Assembly (NCBI RefSeq): GCF_009674535.1
Contig: NZ_WKJK01000011.1
Coordinates: 1 to 64,000 of the forward strand
Reading direction: 5' to 3'
DNA from: Duganella guangzhouensis
Lineage (GTDB): Bacteria > Pseudomonadota > Gammaproteobacteria > Burkholderiales > Burkholderiaceae_D
DNA: 64,000 nt
Under the pieces are notes generated by a model that was not told the DNA's origin, ran no database searches, and saw only the letters and a list, made by a program, of their open reading frames with translations. This document shows positions 7,972-16,883 of this stretch, piece by piece. How positions within the stretch are numbered: the stretch's first letter is position 1; each line of letters starts with the position of its first letter. The position numbers and the translations under genes were made by a program.

Positions 7972-8880
7972 ATGACCGCCACGCACGCTGTTTTTCACAC
8001 TATCGCACTGGTCGTGCGCCCGAATACCGACGGCATCGCCGAATCGGTCACCAGCGTGGTCGAATTCCTGCAAGGCGGCGGTTACGAGGTGGTGTTCGAT
8101 GACTCCACCGCCGCCCATCTAGGCCTGCAGTTCGATGATGTGCGCGTGATGGACGCCGCCGGCATCGGCGCCGGCTGCGACGCCGCCATCGTCATGGGCG
8201 GTGATGGCACCATGCTGGGTATCGCGCGCCAGCTGGCGCCGTTCAATGTGCCGCTGATCGGCATCAACCAGGGCCGCCTCGGCTTCATGACCGATATTCC
8301 ACTGGATGGCATGCTGGATGTGCTGTCGCGCATTCTGAGCGGCAGCTACAAGGCCGAGCGCCGCACGCTGCTGGAAGGGCGGGTGCTGCGCGGCGACGAT
8401 GTGATTCACGTCGGCATGGCCGTCAACGACGTGGTGGTGATGCGCGGCAGCGGCGCCGGCATGGCCGAGCTGCGGGTCGATGTCGACGGCCAGTTCATGT
8501 ACAACCAGCGTTCCGATGGCCTGATTATCTCGACCCCGACCGGGTCGACGGCTTACTCCTTGTCCGCCGGCGGGCCGCTGCTGCATCCATCGCTGGGCGG
8601 CATCGTGATGGTGCCGATCGCGCCGCACGCGCTGTCCAACCGGCCGATCGTGCTGCCCGAATCCAGCGAGATCGTGGTGGAGATCGTGCGCGGGCGCGAC
8701 ATCAGTGTCAACTTCGATATGCAAACCTTCGCCAGCCTGCAGTCGCAGGACCGGATCGTGATCCAGCGCTCGCCGCACGCGATCACCTTCCTGCATCCGG
8801 ACGGCTGGAGCTATTACCACACCCTGCGGGAAAAACTGCACTGGAATGAGTATCCGTCCGGTGAGGGCAAACTCGCTTAA
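7972..8880 (+). CDS. nadK: NAD kinase
   Basis: NAD kinase phosphorylates NAD to NADP with ATP in the cytosol. The 302-residue protein contains the diagnostic GGDGT motif (residues 76-80) and the second conserved block TPTGSTAYSLSAGGP. It is followed 18 bases later by recN, a pairing common in Betaproteobacteria, where hrcA often precedes nadK; no hrcA is present here. A LexA-type box about 85 bases upstream suggests that both genes are induced by DNA damage. Confidence 0.96.
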   Translation: MTATHAVFHTIALVVRPNTDGIAESVTSVVEFLQGGGYEVVFDDSTAAHLGLQFDDVRVMDAAGIGAGCDAAIVMGGDGTMLGIARQLAPFNVPLIGINQGRLGFMTDIPLDGMLDVLSRILSGSYKAERRTLLEGRVLRGDDVIHVGMAVNDVVVMRGSGAGMAELRVDVDGQFMYNQRSDGLIISTPTGSTAYSLSAGGPLLHPSLGGIVMVPIAPHALSNRPIVLPESSEIVVEIVRGRDISVNFDMQTFASLQSQDRIVIQRSPHAITFLHPDGWSYYHTLREKLHWNEYPSGEGKLA

Positions 8881-8898
8881 CCACACTTACAGGTCTCC

Positions 8899-10551
8899 AT
8901 GCTGCGTACCCTGTCCATTCGTGATTTCGTTATCGTCGATACGATAGAACTGGAATTCTCCGCCGGCTTTACGGTGTTCACCGGCGAGACCGGGGCCGGT
9001 AAATCGATTTTGATCGATGCGCTGACGCTGGCGCTGGGCGGCCGTGGCGACGCCAGCGTGGTGCGCGAGGGCGCGGCCAAGGCCGACATCACGGCGGACT
9101 TCGCGCTCAGCGCGCAGGCGCGCGCGTGGCTGGAGGCGAACGAATTCGCGGTGGAAGAGGATGGCGCGCTGCTGCGTCGGGTGATAGACAACGCCGGTCG
9201 CAGCAAGGCGTACATCAACGGCATCGCGGCCACGGCGTCGCAGTTGCGCGAGCTGGGCGACCTGCTGGTCGACATCCACGGCCAGCACGCGCACCAATCG
9301 CTGATGAAGACCGAGGCGCAGCGCGATCTGCTGGATAGCCAGGCCGGTGCCGTTGGCGAAGCGCGCGCGGTGGCCACGGCATACAAGGCGTGGCGCGCGC
9401 TGGCCAGGCAGCTGGAGGAATTCGAGACCAACGCGGCCAATGTGCTGTATGAGCGCGAGCGGCTGGAGTGGCAGGTCACCGAGCTGGAAAAGCTGGCGGT
9501 CAAGCCGGGCGAGTGGGCGGAGGTCAGCAATGAGCAGAGCCGTTTGTCGCACGCGGCCAGTCTGATGGAGGGCGCGCAGGAGGCGCTGGCCGTCATCTCG
9601 GAGGCGGAGGAACATCCGATCCTGTCGCAGCTGTCGTCGCTGAATCAGAAGCTGGGCAAGCTGGCCGATATCGACAGCGGCCTGCAGCCGATTGTGGATC
9701 TGATTGAGCCGGCGCGCATCCAGCTGCAGGAAGCGGTGTATGCGATCAACGATTATCTGGACCGCGTGGATCTGGACCCGGCGCGCCTGCGCACGGTGGA
9801 GGCGCGCATGGATGCGATTCATTCGGCGGCGCGCAAGTTCCGCGTGCCGGAGGAGCAGCTGCACGAGGAGCACAGCAAGCTGGCGACGCGGCTGTCGCAA
9901 CTGGCCGATGCCAGCGATCTGGATGGCTTGCGCAAGCAGGAGGAAAAGCTGAAGGCGGCCTATCTGGTGGATGCACACCAGCTGTCGGCCACGCGCGCGC
10001 GCGCCGCGCAGCAGTTGGGGGCGGCGGTCACCAAGGCGATGCAGGAATTGAACATGACTGGCGGTCGCTTCGAGGTCGCGCTGCATGCGTGCGAGCCGGC
10101 GGCGTATGGTGTCGAGCAGGTGGAGTTCCTGGTGGCCGGTCATGCCGGCGTGGCGGCGCGTTCGCTGGCCAAGGTGGCGTCGGGCGGTGAGCTGGCGCGG
10201 ATCTCGCTGGCGATTTCGGTGATCACGTCGAATGCGACCACGGTGCCGACGCTGATCTTCGATGAAGTGGATAGCGGCATCGGCGGCGGCGTGGCGGAAG
10301 TGGTGGGGCGCTTGCTGCGTCGTCTGGGCCAGGAGCGTCAGGTGCTGTGCGTGACGCACTTGCCGCAGGTGGCCAGTCAGGCCGGCCAACACTTCCAGGT
10401 GGCCAAGGGCACGCTGGACAACGGCAAGACCGCCTCGCGCATCGAGGTGCTGGATGCCAAATCGCGGGTGGAGGAAATCGCCCGCATGCTGGGCGGCCTG
10501 GAAATCACCGCCACCACCCGCAAGCACGCGCGCGAGCTGCTGGCCTCTTGA
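8899..10551 (+). CDS. recN: DNA repair protein RecN
   Basis: RecN is an SMC-like ATPase that helps repair double-strand breaks. The 550-residue protein starts with a Walker A motif GETGAGKS (residues 29-36), has long central coiled-coil segments rich in Glu, Gln, Ala and Arg, and ends with the ABC signature (VASGGELARISLA) and Walker B (LIFDEVDSGIGG). Length matches the family. It is downstream of nadK and probably transcribed from the LexA-controlled promoter in front of nadK. Confidence 0.97.
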   Translation: MLRTLSIRDFVIVDTIELEFSAGFTVFTGETGAGKSILIDALTLALGGRGDASVVREGAAKADITADFALSAQARAWLEANEFAVEEDGALLRRVIDNAGRSKAYINGIAATASQLRELGDLLVDIHGQHAHQSLMKTEAQRDLLDSQAGAVGEARAVATAYKAWRALARQLEEFETNAANVLYERERLEWQVTELEKLAVKPGEWAEVSNEQSRLSHAASLMEGAQEALAVISEAEEHPILSQLSSLNQKLGKLADIDSGLQPIVDLIEPARIQLQEAVYAINDYLDRVDLDPARLRTVEARMDAIHSAARKFRVPEEQLHEEHSKLATRLSQLADASDLDGLRKQEEKLKAAYLVDAHQLSATRARAAQQLGAAVTKAMQELNMTGGRFEVALHACEPAAYGVEQVEFLVAGHAGVAARSLAKVASGGELARISLAISVITSNATTVPTLIFDEVDSGIGGGVAEVVGRLLRRLGQERQVLCVTHLPQVASQAGQHFQVAKGTLDNGKTASRIEVLDAKSRVEEIARMLGGLEITATTRKHARELLAS

Positions 10552-10618
10552 TATAGCTCAGTTCAGCGCGAACAAAACGCGCTAGTATTGATCAATGCCC
10601 TTTACAAGGGAGGCGATC

Positions 10619-10867
10619 ATGGAAACAGAGCAACGAATTGATAGGATGGAAGAAGTCGTTGCCGACACCAGGCAACGGCTGGTACGCATCGAGGTACAGC
10701 TGGCTGGCGTTGAAGCACGCATGTCGACCAAGGAAGATATCGCCATATTGCGCACGGAATTGGCACATATGGAGCTGAGGATGCTGAAGTGGTTTATCGG
10801 TACCGCCATTACGCTAACCGCTGCGGCAAGCACCATCGTTTTCGCGATAGCAAAGCTTATCCATTAA
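10619..10867 (+). CDS. Small coiled-coil membrane protein (XhlA-like)
   Basis: The start at 10619 follows AAGGGAGGCGATC, giving 82 residues. Residues of about 1-60 are charged heptad-like sequence (METEQRIDRMEEVVADTRQR, RIEVQLAGVEARM), followed by one membrane helix (WFIGTAITLTAAASTIVFAI). This layout resembles XhlA/haemolysin-type small prophage proteins and DUF1640-like proteins, but similarity at this size is weak evidence. No phage genes surround it. Function is unknown. Confidence 0.7.
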   Translation: METEQRIDRMEEVVADTRQRLVRIEVQLAGVEARMSTKEDIAILRTELAHMELRMLKWFIGTAITLTAAASTIVFAIAKLIH

Positions 10868-10900
10868 GATAGGGGCTTACGGTGCAACCTTAAGCCATTC

Positions 10901-12010
10901 ATGACCTTCCAAACCGAACCTCCCCACAAACACGGCAGTGTCAGCCGCAGCGCCATCGTGCTGGTGAACCTGGGCACGCCCGATGAGCCGACCCGCTCCG
11001 CCGTACGCCGCTATCTGAAGCAATTCCTGTCCGACCCGCGCGTGGTCGAAATCCCGAAAGCGGTGTGGTGGTTCATCCTCAACCTGATTATCCTGCCGTT
11101 CCGCTCCGGCCAGTCGGCCAAGAAATATGCGTCGATCTGGACCCGCGACGGCTCGCCACTGCGCACCCACACCGCCGCGCAAGCGCTGTACCTGCGCGGC
11201 GCGCTGGGCGAACGCGGCCATCAGGATCTGACCGTCGCCATGGCCATGCGCTACGGCTCGCCATCGCTGCCGGAAGTGCTGAGCAAGCTGAAGGCCGATG
11301 GCGCCGAGCGCATCCTGTTGCTGCCGGCATATCCGCAATACTCCGGCACCACCACCGGCTCGATCTACGACGCCGTGTTCCAGCATTACGGCAGCGTGCG
11401 CAACATCCCCGAGCTGCGCTTCGTCCGCAACTATCACGACCACGACGGCTATATCCGCGCGCTGCAGCAGTCGGTGCTGGCGCACTGGGAGCAGAATGGC
11501 CGCCCGGAAAAGCTGGTGATGTCCTTCCACGGCGTGCCCAAGCGCACGCTGCTGCTGGGCGATCCGTATCACTGCGAATGCCTCAAAACCGCGCGCCTGC
11601 TGGCCGCAGCGCTCAAGCTGACGCCGGAACAGTACGTGGTCACCTTCCAGTCGCGCTTCGGCAAGGCCGAGTGGCTGCAGCCTTACACCGCGCCCACCGT
11701 GGCGCAGCTGGCCAAGGATGGCGTGCGCAAGCTGGATGTGATCTGTCCCGGCTTCATCAGCGACTGCCTGGAAACGCTGGAAGAAATCGCGATGGAAGTG
11801 CGGCACGACTTCGAAGCCAACGGCGGCAAGGAGTTCAGCTATATCCCTTGCCTGAACGAATCGCCGGCCTGGATCGCCGCGCTGGCGGAGATTGCCGAGC
11901 AGCACATCATCGGCTGGCCGACGCAGATGTCGCCGTCGCAGCGCGAGCAGCGCAAAAAAGACGCCGAAGCCGGCCGCGCCACCGCGCTTCAGCTCGGCGC
12001 AACCGACTGA
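10901..12010 (+). CDS. hemH: Ferrochelatase
   Basis: Ferrochelatase inserts Fe2+ into protoporphyrin IX, the last step of protohaem synthesis, at the membrane face. The 369-residue protein has the N-terminal AIVLVNLGTPDEP block, the catalytic histidine in MSFHGVPKRTLLLGDPY, and the ISDCLETLEEIA segment with the conserved glutamate. It precedes the grpE-dnaK-dnaJ heat-shock genes, an order seen in related bacteria. Confidence 0.96.
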   Translation: MTFQTEPPHKHGSVSRSAIVLVNLGTPDEPTRSAVRRYLKQFLSDPRVVEIPKAVWWFILNLIILPFRSGQSAKKYASIWTRDGSPLRTHTAAQALYLRGALGERGHQDLTVAMAMRYGSPSLPEVLSKLKADGAERILLLPAYPQYSGTTTGSIYDAVFQHYGSVRNIPELRFVRNYHDHDGYIRALQQSVLAHWEQNGRPEKLVMSFHGVPKRTLLLGDPYHCECLKTARLLAAALKLTPEQYVVTFQSRFGKAEWLQPYTAPTVAQLAKDGVRKLDVICPGFISDCLETLEEIAMEVRHDFEANGGKEFSYIPCLNESPAWIAALAEIAEQHIIGWPTQMSPSQREQRKKDAEAGRATALQLGATD

Positions 12011-12037
12011 AAAGCAACATTACCCGCCTCACCACAC

Positions 12038-12077
12038 CGTCACCCGATAATCAGCACTTGCGGGTGACGAGTGCCAG
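12038..12077 (+). promoter_or_regulatory. CIRCE-like inverted repeat upstream of grpE
   Basis: TCAGCACTT (12051-12059), nine bases, GAGTGCCAG (12069-12077) matches the HrcA operator CIRCE (TTAGCACTC-N9-GAGTGCTAA) at 14 of 18 positions with the exact spacing. A separate perfect 9-bp repeat, CGTCACCCG (12038-12046) with CGGGTGACG (12061-12069), overlaps it and could be a hemH 3' hairpin, but no T run follows. A TTGCGG/TAAAAT promoter-like pair overlaps the CIRCE-like repeat. HrcA itself is not in the window. Confidence 0.4.
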
Positions 12078-12137
12078 CCTGTTAAAATAGCCGCCTGATG
12101 CAAATCTGATGTTATCAAGATGGCAGGCAAAAAAACC

Positions 12138-12165
12138 CTTGAAAACATAGGTTATTGCCCCATTT
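12138..12165 (+). promoter_or_regulatory. Sigma-32 heat-shock promoter of grpE
   Basis: CTTGAAA at 12138-12144, a 13-base spacer, and CCCCATTT at 12158-12165 match the RpoH consensus (CTTGAAA-N11-16-CCCCATNT) with no mismatch in the core. Transcription should begin about 50 bases before the grpE ATG. Confidence 0.9.
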
Positions 12166-12222
12166 GCTGCCACAGCGGTAATAAAAGTAATGTCAAACAA
12201 ATACGATCGTAGGAGTCTCTAG

Positions 12223-12780
12223 ATGCAAGATCAGGAAAACCAAGCCGTACCACCTAATCCAGAGGCGGCAGAAGCCGCTGCGTCGGCCCCACCATCGACT
12301 CCGGAACAAGCTGCCGGCCTGCCATCGCTGGAAGAGCAGCTGGCCGCCACCGAAGCCAAGCTGGCCGAAATGCACGACGCCTTCATGCGCGCCAAAGCCG
12401 ACGGTGAAAACATCCGTCGCCGCGCCCAGGAAGACGTGGCCAAGGCGCACAAGTTTGCGGTTGAAAACTTTGCCGAAGCCATGGTGCCGGTCAAGGACAG
12501 CCTGGAAATGGCGCTGAAAGTCGAGGCGCCAACCATCGAATCGCTGAAAGAAGGCGTCGAGATGACGCTGAAGCAGCTGTCGTCGGCCTTCGAACGCAAC
12601 CGCCTGATCGCCATCGAACCGGCCCAGGGCGAGAAGCTGGACCCGAACAAGCACCAGGCCGTGGCCGTGGTGCCGGCTGACCAGGAAGCCAATACCGTTG
12701 TTGCCGTGCTGCAAAAAGGTTATATGATCGCGGATCGCCTGCTGCGTCCGGCCATCGTCACCGCGGCGCAAGCAAAGTAA
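12223..12780 (+). CDS. grpE: Nucleotide exchange factor GrpE
   Basis: GrpE releases ADP from DnaK during the chaperone cycle. The 185-residue protein has a polar N-terminal tail, a long coiled-coil helix (roughly residues 35-80: LEEQLAATEAKLAEMHDAFM), and the C-terminal beta domain with the DPNKHQAVAVVP segment. The ATG follows a GGAG motif. It is transcribed from a sigma-32 promoter and is separated from dnaK by a second such promoter. Confidence 0.97.
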   Translation: MQDQENQAVPPNPEAAEAAASAPPSTPEQAAGLPSLEEQLAATEAKLAEMHDAFMRAKADGENIRRRAQEDVAKAHKFAVENFAEAMVPVKDSLEMALKVEAPTIESLKEGVEMTLKQLSSAFERNRLIAIEPAQGEKLDPNKHQAVAVVPADQEANTVVAVLQKGYMIADRLLRPAIVTAAQAK

Positions 12781-12789
12781 TTTTAAGCA

Positions 12790-12817
12790 CTTGAAAACAT
12801 AGCGCTTTTCCACATAT
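12790..12817 (+). promoter_or_regulatory. Sigma-32 heat-shock promoter of dnaK
   Basis: CTTGAAA at 12790-12796, a 13-base spacer, and CCACATAT at 12810-12817 match the RpoH consensus with one mismatch in the -10 core. The -35 and the first five spacer bases (CTTGAAAACATAG) are identical to those of the grpE promoter. Confidence 0.85.
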
Positions 12818-12855
12818 AAGAACCATCTGAACTCTAGCAAATAAGGAATAAAATC

Positions 12856-14790
12856 ATGGGTCGAATTATCGGTATCGATTTGGGAACCACCAACTCCTGC
12901 GTTTCCGTAATGGAAAACGGCCAGCCTAAGGTCATCGAAAACGCCGAAGGTGCGCGCACGACGCCATCCATCATTGCTTACCAAGAAGATGGTGAAATTC
13001 TGGTCGGCGCGCCGGCAAAACGCCAGGCCGTGACCAACCCGAAAAACACGCTGTTCGCTGTCAAGCGTCTGATCGGTCGCAAGTTTGACGAGAAAGAAGT
13101 GCAGAAAGACATCGGTCTGATGCCTTACTCGATCACCAAGGCCGACAACGGCGACGCCTGGATTGGCGTGCGCGACAAGAAACTGGCTCCTCCGCAAATC
13201 TCGGCGGAAGTGCTGCGCAAGATGAAGAAAACCGCTGAAGACTACCTGGGTGAAGAAGTCACCGAGGCCGTCATCACCGTGCCGGCTTACTTCAATGACT
13301 CGCAGCGTCAGGCCACCAAAGACGCCGGCCGTATCGCTGGTCTGGAAGTCAAGCGCATCATCAACGAACCTACCGCGGCCGCGCTGGCTTTCGGCCTGGA
13401 CAAGTCGGAAAAGGGCGACCGCAAGATCGCCGTGTATGACTTGGGCGGCGGTACCTTCGACGTGTCGATCATTGAAATCGCCGACGTGGATGGCGAGAAG
13501 CAGTTCGAAGTGCTGTCGACCAACGGCGACACCTTCCTGGGCGGCGAAGACTTCGACCAGCGCATCATCGATTACATCATCGAAGAGTTCAAAAAGGTCA
13601 ACGGCCTGGATCTGAAAAAAGATCCGATCGCACTGCAGCGTATCAAGGCATCGGCCGAGCGCGCGAAGATCGAACTGTCGTCGTCGCAGCAGACCGAAAT
13701 CAACGAGCCGTACATTGCCATGGCGAACGGCGCGCCGGTCCACCTGACCCTGAAAATGACCCGCGCCAAGCTGGAATCGCTGGTGGAAGAGCTGATCATC
13801 GCCACCATCGAGCCATGCAAGACCGCGATCAAGGACGCTGGCGTCAAGGTTTCGGACATCGACGACATCATTCTGGTCGGCGGTATGACCCGTATGCCGA
13901 AGGTGCAGGAAAAAGTGAAAGAGTTCTTCGGCAAGGATCCACGTAAAGACGTGAACCCGGACGAAGCGGTTGCGGTGGGCGCGGCGATTCAAGGTTCGGT
14001 GCTGTCGGGCGAGCGCAAAGACTTGCTGCTGCTGGACGTCACCCCCCTGTCGCTGGGTATCGAAACCCTGGGCGGCGTGATGACCAAGATGATCCAGAAG
14101 AACACCACGATTCCGACCAAGTTCTCGCAAGTGTTCTCGACCGCCGATGACAACCAGCCTGCGGTGACCATCAAGGTCTACCAGGGCGAGCGTGAAATCG
14201 CGGCCGGCAACAAGAGCCTGGGCGAATTCAATCTGGAAGGCATCCCGCCAGCAGCACGCGGCACGCCACAGATCGAAGTGACCTTCGACATCGACGCCAA
14301 CGGCATTCTGCACGTCGGCGCCAAGGACAAGGCCACCGGCAAAGAGAACAAGATCACGATCAAGGCCAACTCCGGTCTGACCGAGCAAGAAATCCAGAAG
14401 ATGGTCAAGGATGCCGAGCTCAACGCGGAAGAGGACAAGAAAGTGAAGGAACTGGCTGAGTCGCGCAATCAAGCTGACGCGCTGGTGCACTCGACCCGCA
14501 AGTCGCTGACCGAATACGGCGACAAGCTGGAAGCTGGCGAGAAAGAGAAGATCGAAGCCGCGATCACCGACCTGGAAGGTTCGATCAAGGCGGGCGACAA
14601 GGCCGAGATCGACGCCAAGGTGGCAGCGCTGTCGACCGCTTCGCAGAAGCTGGGCGAGAAGATGTACGCTGACATGCAGGCGCAGCAGGCTGCCGGTGGT
14701 GCCGAAGGCGCCGCGCCGGGCGCGGAGCAGGCCAAGCCGCAGGACGACGTGGTTGACGCCGACTTCAAAGAAGTCAAAGACAGCAAGTAA
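12856..14790 (+). CDS. dnaK: Molecular chaperone DnaK (Hsp70)
   Basis: A 644-residue Hsp70. It has the N-terminal GIDLGTTNSCV phosphate loop, the IINEPTAAALAFG and DLGGGTFDVS motifs of the actin-like ATPase, and a beta-sandwich substrate domain starting near LLLLDVTPLSLGIETLGG. A helical lid follows, and the tail ends DVVDADFKEVKDSK, the typical proteobacterial ending. It works with GrpE and DnaJ encoded on either side and has its own sigma-32-type promoter. Confidence 0.99.
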   Translation: MGRIIGIDLGTTNSCVSVMENGQPKVIENAEGARTTPSIIAYQEDGEILVGAPAKRQAVTNPKNTLFAVKRLIGRKFDEKEVQKDIGLMPYSITKADNGDAWIGVRDKKLAPPQISAEVLRKMKKTAEDYLGEEVTEAVITVPAYFNDSQRQATKDAGRIAGLEVKRIINEPTAAALAFGLDKSEKGDRKIAVYDLGGGTFDVSIIEIADVDGEKQFEVLSTNGDTFLGGEDFDQRIIDYIIEEFKKVNGLDLKKDPIALQRIKASAERAKIELSSSQQTEINEPYIAMANGAPVHLTLKMTRAKLESLVEELIIATIEPCKTAIKDAGVKVSDIDDIILVGGMTRMPKVQEKVKEFFGKDPRKDVNPDEAVAVGAAIQGSVLSGERKDLLLLDVTPLSLGIETLGGVMTKMIQKNTTIPTKFSQVFSTADDNQPAVTIKVYQGEREIAAGNKSLGEFNLEGIPPAARGTPQIEVTFDIDANGILHVGAKDKATGKENKITIKANSGLTEQEIQKMVKDAELNAEEDKKVKELAESRNQADALVHSTRKSLTEYGDKLEAGEKEKIEAAITDLEGSIKAGDKAEIDAKVAALSTASQKLGEKMYADMQAQQAAGGAEGAAPGAEQAKPQDDVVDADFKEVKDSK

Positions 14791-14811
14791 TCCGATCTCT
14801 CCGAGATCTAC

Positions 14812-14848
14812 GCCGAGTCGTGTGGCCACGCCGCCGGCTCGGCTTTTT
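14812..14848 (+). terminator. Terminator between dnaK and dnaJ
   Basis: GCCGAGTCG (14812-14820) pairs with CGGCTCGGC (14835-14843) through nine bases including one G-T pair, followed by five T. It probably gives partial termination, so that dnaJ is made at lower levels than dnaK. Confidence 0.75.
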
Positions 14849-14887
14849 CGCATAAATCAGTACAGAATATAAGCAAGGTCCGAACAT

Positions 14888-16012
14888 ATGGCAAAGCGTG
14901 ATTTCTACGAGATACTGGGTGTCTCCAAAAGCGCATCGGAAGACGAGATCAAGAAGGCTTATCGCAAGCTGGCGATGAAGTACCATCCGGACCGCAATCC
15001 GGACAGCAAGGACGCTGAAGAAAAATTCAAGGAAGTCAAAGAAGCCTACGAGATGCTGACCAACCCGGAAAAGCGCGAGGCGTATGACCGCTACGGTCAC
15101 GCTGGCGTCGATCCGAACATGGGCGGCGGTGGCGGCTTTGGTGGCGCCGGCGGTTTTGGCGATGCGTTCGGCGACATCTTCGGTGACATCTTTGGCGGTG
15201 GCCGCGGTCGCGGCCAGGGGCCGCAGGTGTACCGTGGCGCCGACCTGCGCTACAACCTGGAAATCACGCTGGAACAGGCGGCGCACGGCTTCGACACCAC
15301 CATCCGCGTGCCGTCGTGGGACAAGTGCGACACCTGCCACGGTACCGGCGCCAAGCCGGGCACTTCGCCGGTGACCTGCTCGACCTGCGCCGGCCACGGC
15401 CAGGTGCGCATGCAGCAGGGCTTCTTCAGCATCCAGCAGACCTGCCCGAAATGCCATGGCACCGGCAAGATCATCCCTGAGCCATGCGCCGCGTGCTCGG
15501 GCCAGGGCCGCATCAAGCGCAACAAAACGCTGGAAGTGAAGATCCCGGTCGGTATCGACAACGGCATGCGTATCCGCTCGTCCGGCAACGGCGAGCCGGG
15601 CACCAATGGCGGGCCGTCGGGCGACTTGTACGTGGAAATCCACATCAAGCCGCACCCGGTGTTCCAGCGCGAGGGCGACGACCTGCATTGCGAAATGCCG
15701 ATCTCGTTCGCCAAGGCGGCGCTGGGTGGCGAAATCGAAGTGCCGACACTCTCTGGTAAAGTAGCGTTTACGATCCCCGAAGGCACCCAGTCGAGCAAGA
15801 CCTTCCGCCTCAAGGGCAAGGGCATCAAAGGCGTGCGCTCCGGCTTCGCCGGCGACCTGTTCTGCCACGTCGCGGTCGAGACCCCGGTCAAGCTGACCGA
15901 GCGTCAGAAGGAACTGTTGCGTGAGTTCGAGAAGTCGACCACCGAAGGCGGTGCCAAGCACAGCCCGCAGACCAAAACCTGGCGCGACAAGGTGAAGGAT
16001 TTTTTTGAGTAA
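14888..16012 (+). CDS. dnaJ: Chaperone protein DnaJ
   Basis: The 374-residue co-chaperone delivers clients to DnaK and stimulates its ATPase. It has a J domain with HPD in KYHPDRNPD, a glycine/phenylalanine-rich linker, four CxxCxGxG zinc repeats (CDTCHGTG, CSTCAGHG, CPKCHGTG, CAACSGQG), and the C-terminal substrate-binding domains. All key residues are present. It lies 97 bases after dnaK, across a likely attenuating terminator. Confidence 0.98.
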   Translation: MAKRDFYEILGVSKSASEDEIKKAYRKLAMKYHPDRNPDSKDAEEKFKEVKEAYEMLTNPEKREAYDRYGHAGVDPNMGGGGGFGGAGGFGDAFGDIFGDIFGGGRGRGQGPQVYRGADLRYNLEITLEQAAHGFDTTIRVPSWDKCDTCHGTGAKPGTSPVTCSTCAGHGQVRMQQGFFSIQQTCPKCHGTGKIIPEPCAACSGQGRIKRNKTLEVKIPVGIDNGMRIRSSGNGEPGTNGGPSGDLYVEIHIKPHPVFQREGDDLHCEMPISFAKAALGGEIEVPTLSGKVAFTIPEGTQSSKTFRLKGKGIKGVRSGFAGDLFCHVAVETPVKLTERQKELLREFEKSTTEGGAKHSPQTKTWRDKVKDFFE

Positions 16013-16027
16013 CGAGTTTGCGTCACT

Positions 16028-16098
16028 GCGGCGTCACGCCGCATAGGTAATATCAAGACCGCCGCGCTGCCTTTTCCGGGTAGACCGGCGGTCTCTTT
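16028..16098 (+). terminator. Hairpins between dnaJ and can
   Basis: A short hairpin GCGGCG-TCA-CGCCGC (16028-16042) is followed by a longer one with nine-base arms AGACCGCCG (16056-16064) and CGGCGGTCT (16086-16094), then CTTTAT. The weak T tract makes termination probable but not certain. Confidence 0.6.
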
Positions 16099-16116
16099 AT
16101 GTACGAGAGGAGCATC

Positions 16117-16788
16117 ATGGAAAGCCTGAAAAACAGCACGTCCCCCCTGCGTCACCTGCTGGAGAACAACCGCCAATGGGCGGCCTCGGAAATCGCGCGC
16201 GATCCCGACTTCTTCAACCGCCTGGCCACCCAGGCGGCGCCGGAATACCTGTGGATCGGTTGCTCGGACAGCCGGGTGCCGGCGAATGAACTGCTGGGCC
16301 TGGCGCCTGGCGACGTGTTCGTTCATCGCAACATCGCCAACGTGGTGGTGCACTCCGACCTGAACTGTCTGTCGGTGCTGCAGTTTGCGATCGAGGTACT
16401 GAAGGTCAAGCACGTGATCATCGTCGGCCACTATGGTTGCAAGGGCGTGCACGCCGCCATGACCGGCGCCCGCGTCGGCCTGGTCGACAACTGGCTGCGC
16501 CACGTCTACGACGTGGGCCAGAAGCACGAGCGCTACATGGGCACGGTGGTCAACGAACAGAAACGCTCGGAGCGTCTGGTCGAGCTGAACGTGGTGGAGC
16601 AAGTGAACAACGTGGTGCAAACCACCATCGTGCGCGACGCCTGGGACCGTGGCCAGGACCTGACCGTGCACGGCTGGGTGTACGGCATCAACGACGGCAA
16701 GCTGCAAGACATGGGCATCGCCGTCAGCGCCCTCGACCAACTGGCCCCCGCCGTCGCCGCGCGCCTGGCGAAGTACGACGCCGCTTAA
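16117..16788 (+). CDS. can: Beta-class carbonic anhydrase
   Basis: It interconverts CO2 and bicarbonate in the cytosol. The 223-residue product has the zinc ligands C49, H105 and C108 with the D51/R53 dyad, in CSDSRVP and GHYGC. The ATG at 16117 follows GAGAGGAGCATC; an upstream in-frame ATG at 16099 lacks such a site. The length fits the Can type of E. coli. No neighbouring gene shares an obvious pathway. Confidence 0.95.
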   Translation: MESLKNSTSPLRHLLENNRQWAASEIARDPDFFNRLATQAAPEYLWIGCSDSRVPANELLGLAPGDVFVHRNIANVVVHSDLNCLSVLQFAIEVLKVKHVIIVGHYGCKGVHAAMTGARVGLVDNWLRHVYDVGQKHERYMGTVVNEQKRSERLVELNVVEQVNNVVQTTIVRDAWDRGQDLTVHGWVYGINDGKLQDMGIAVSALDQLAPAVAARLAKYDAA

Positions 16789-16883
16789 ACGCTATTTCAG
16801 CATAACGATATCGGATAAGCTTCGTTTTCTAAATAAGGACGGCGGCATAGACTGTATGGCACGACTTTCTCAAGGTGTGTGCC

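Noticed and set aside
12193..14853. Very long minus-strand open frame opposite grpE-dnaK
   Set aside because: It mirrors codon bias of dnaK, lacks recognisable domains and is rich in His/Arg/Gln typical of antisense frames in GC-rich genes.
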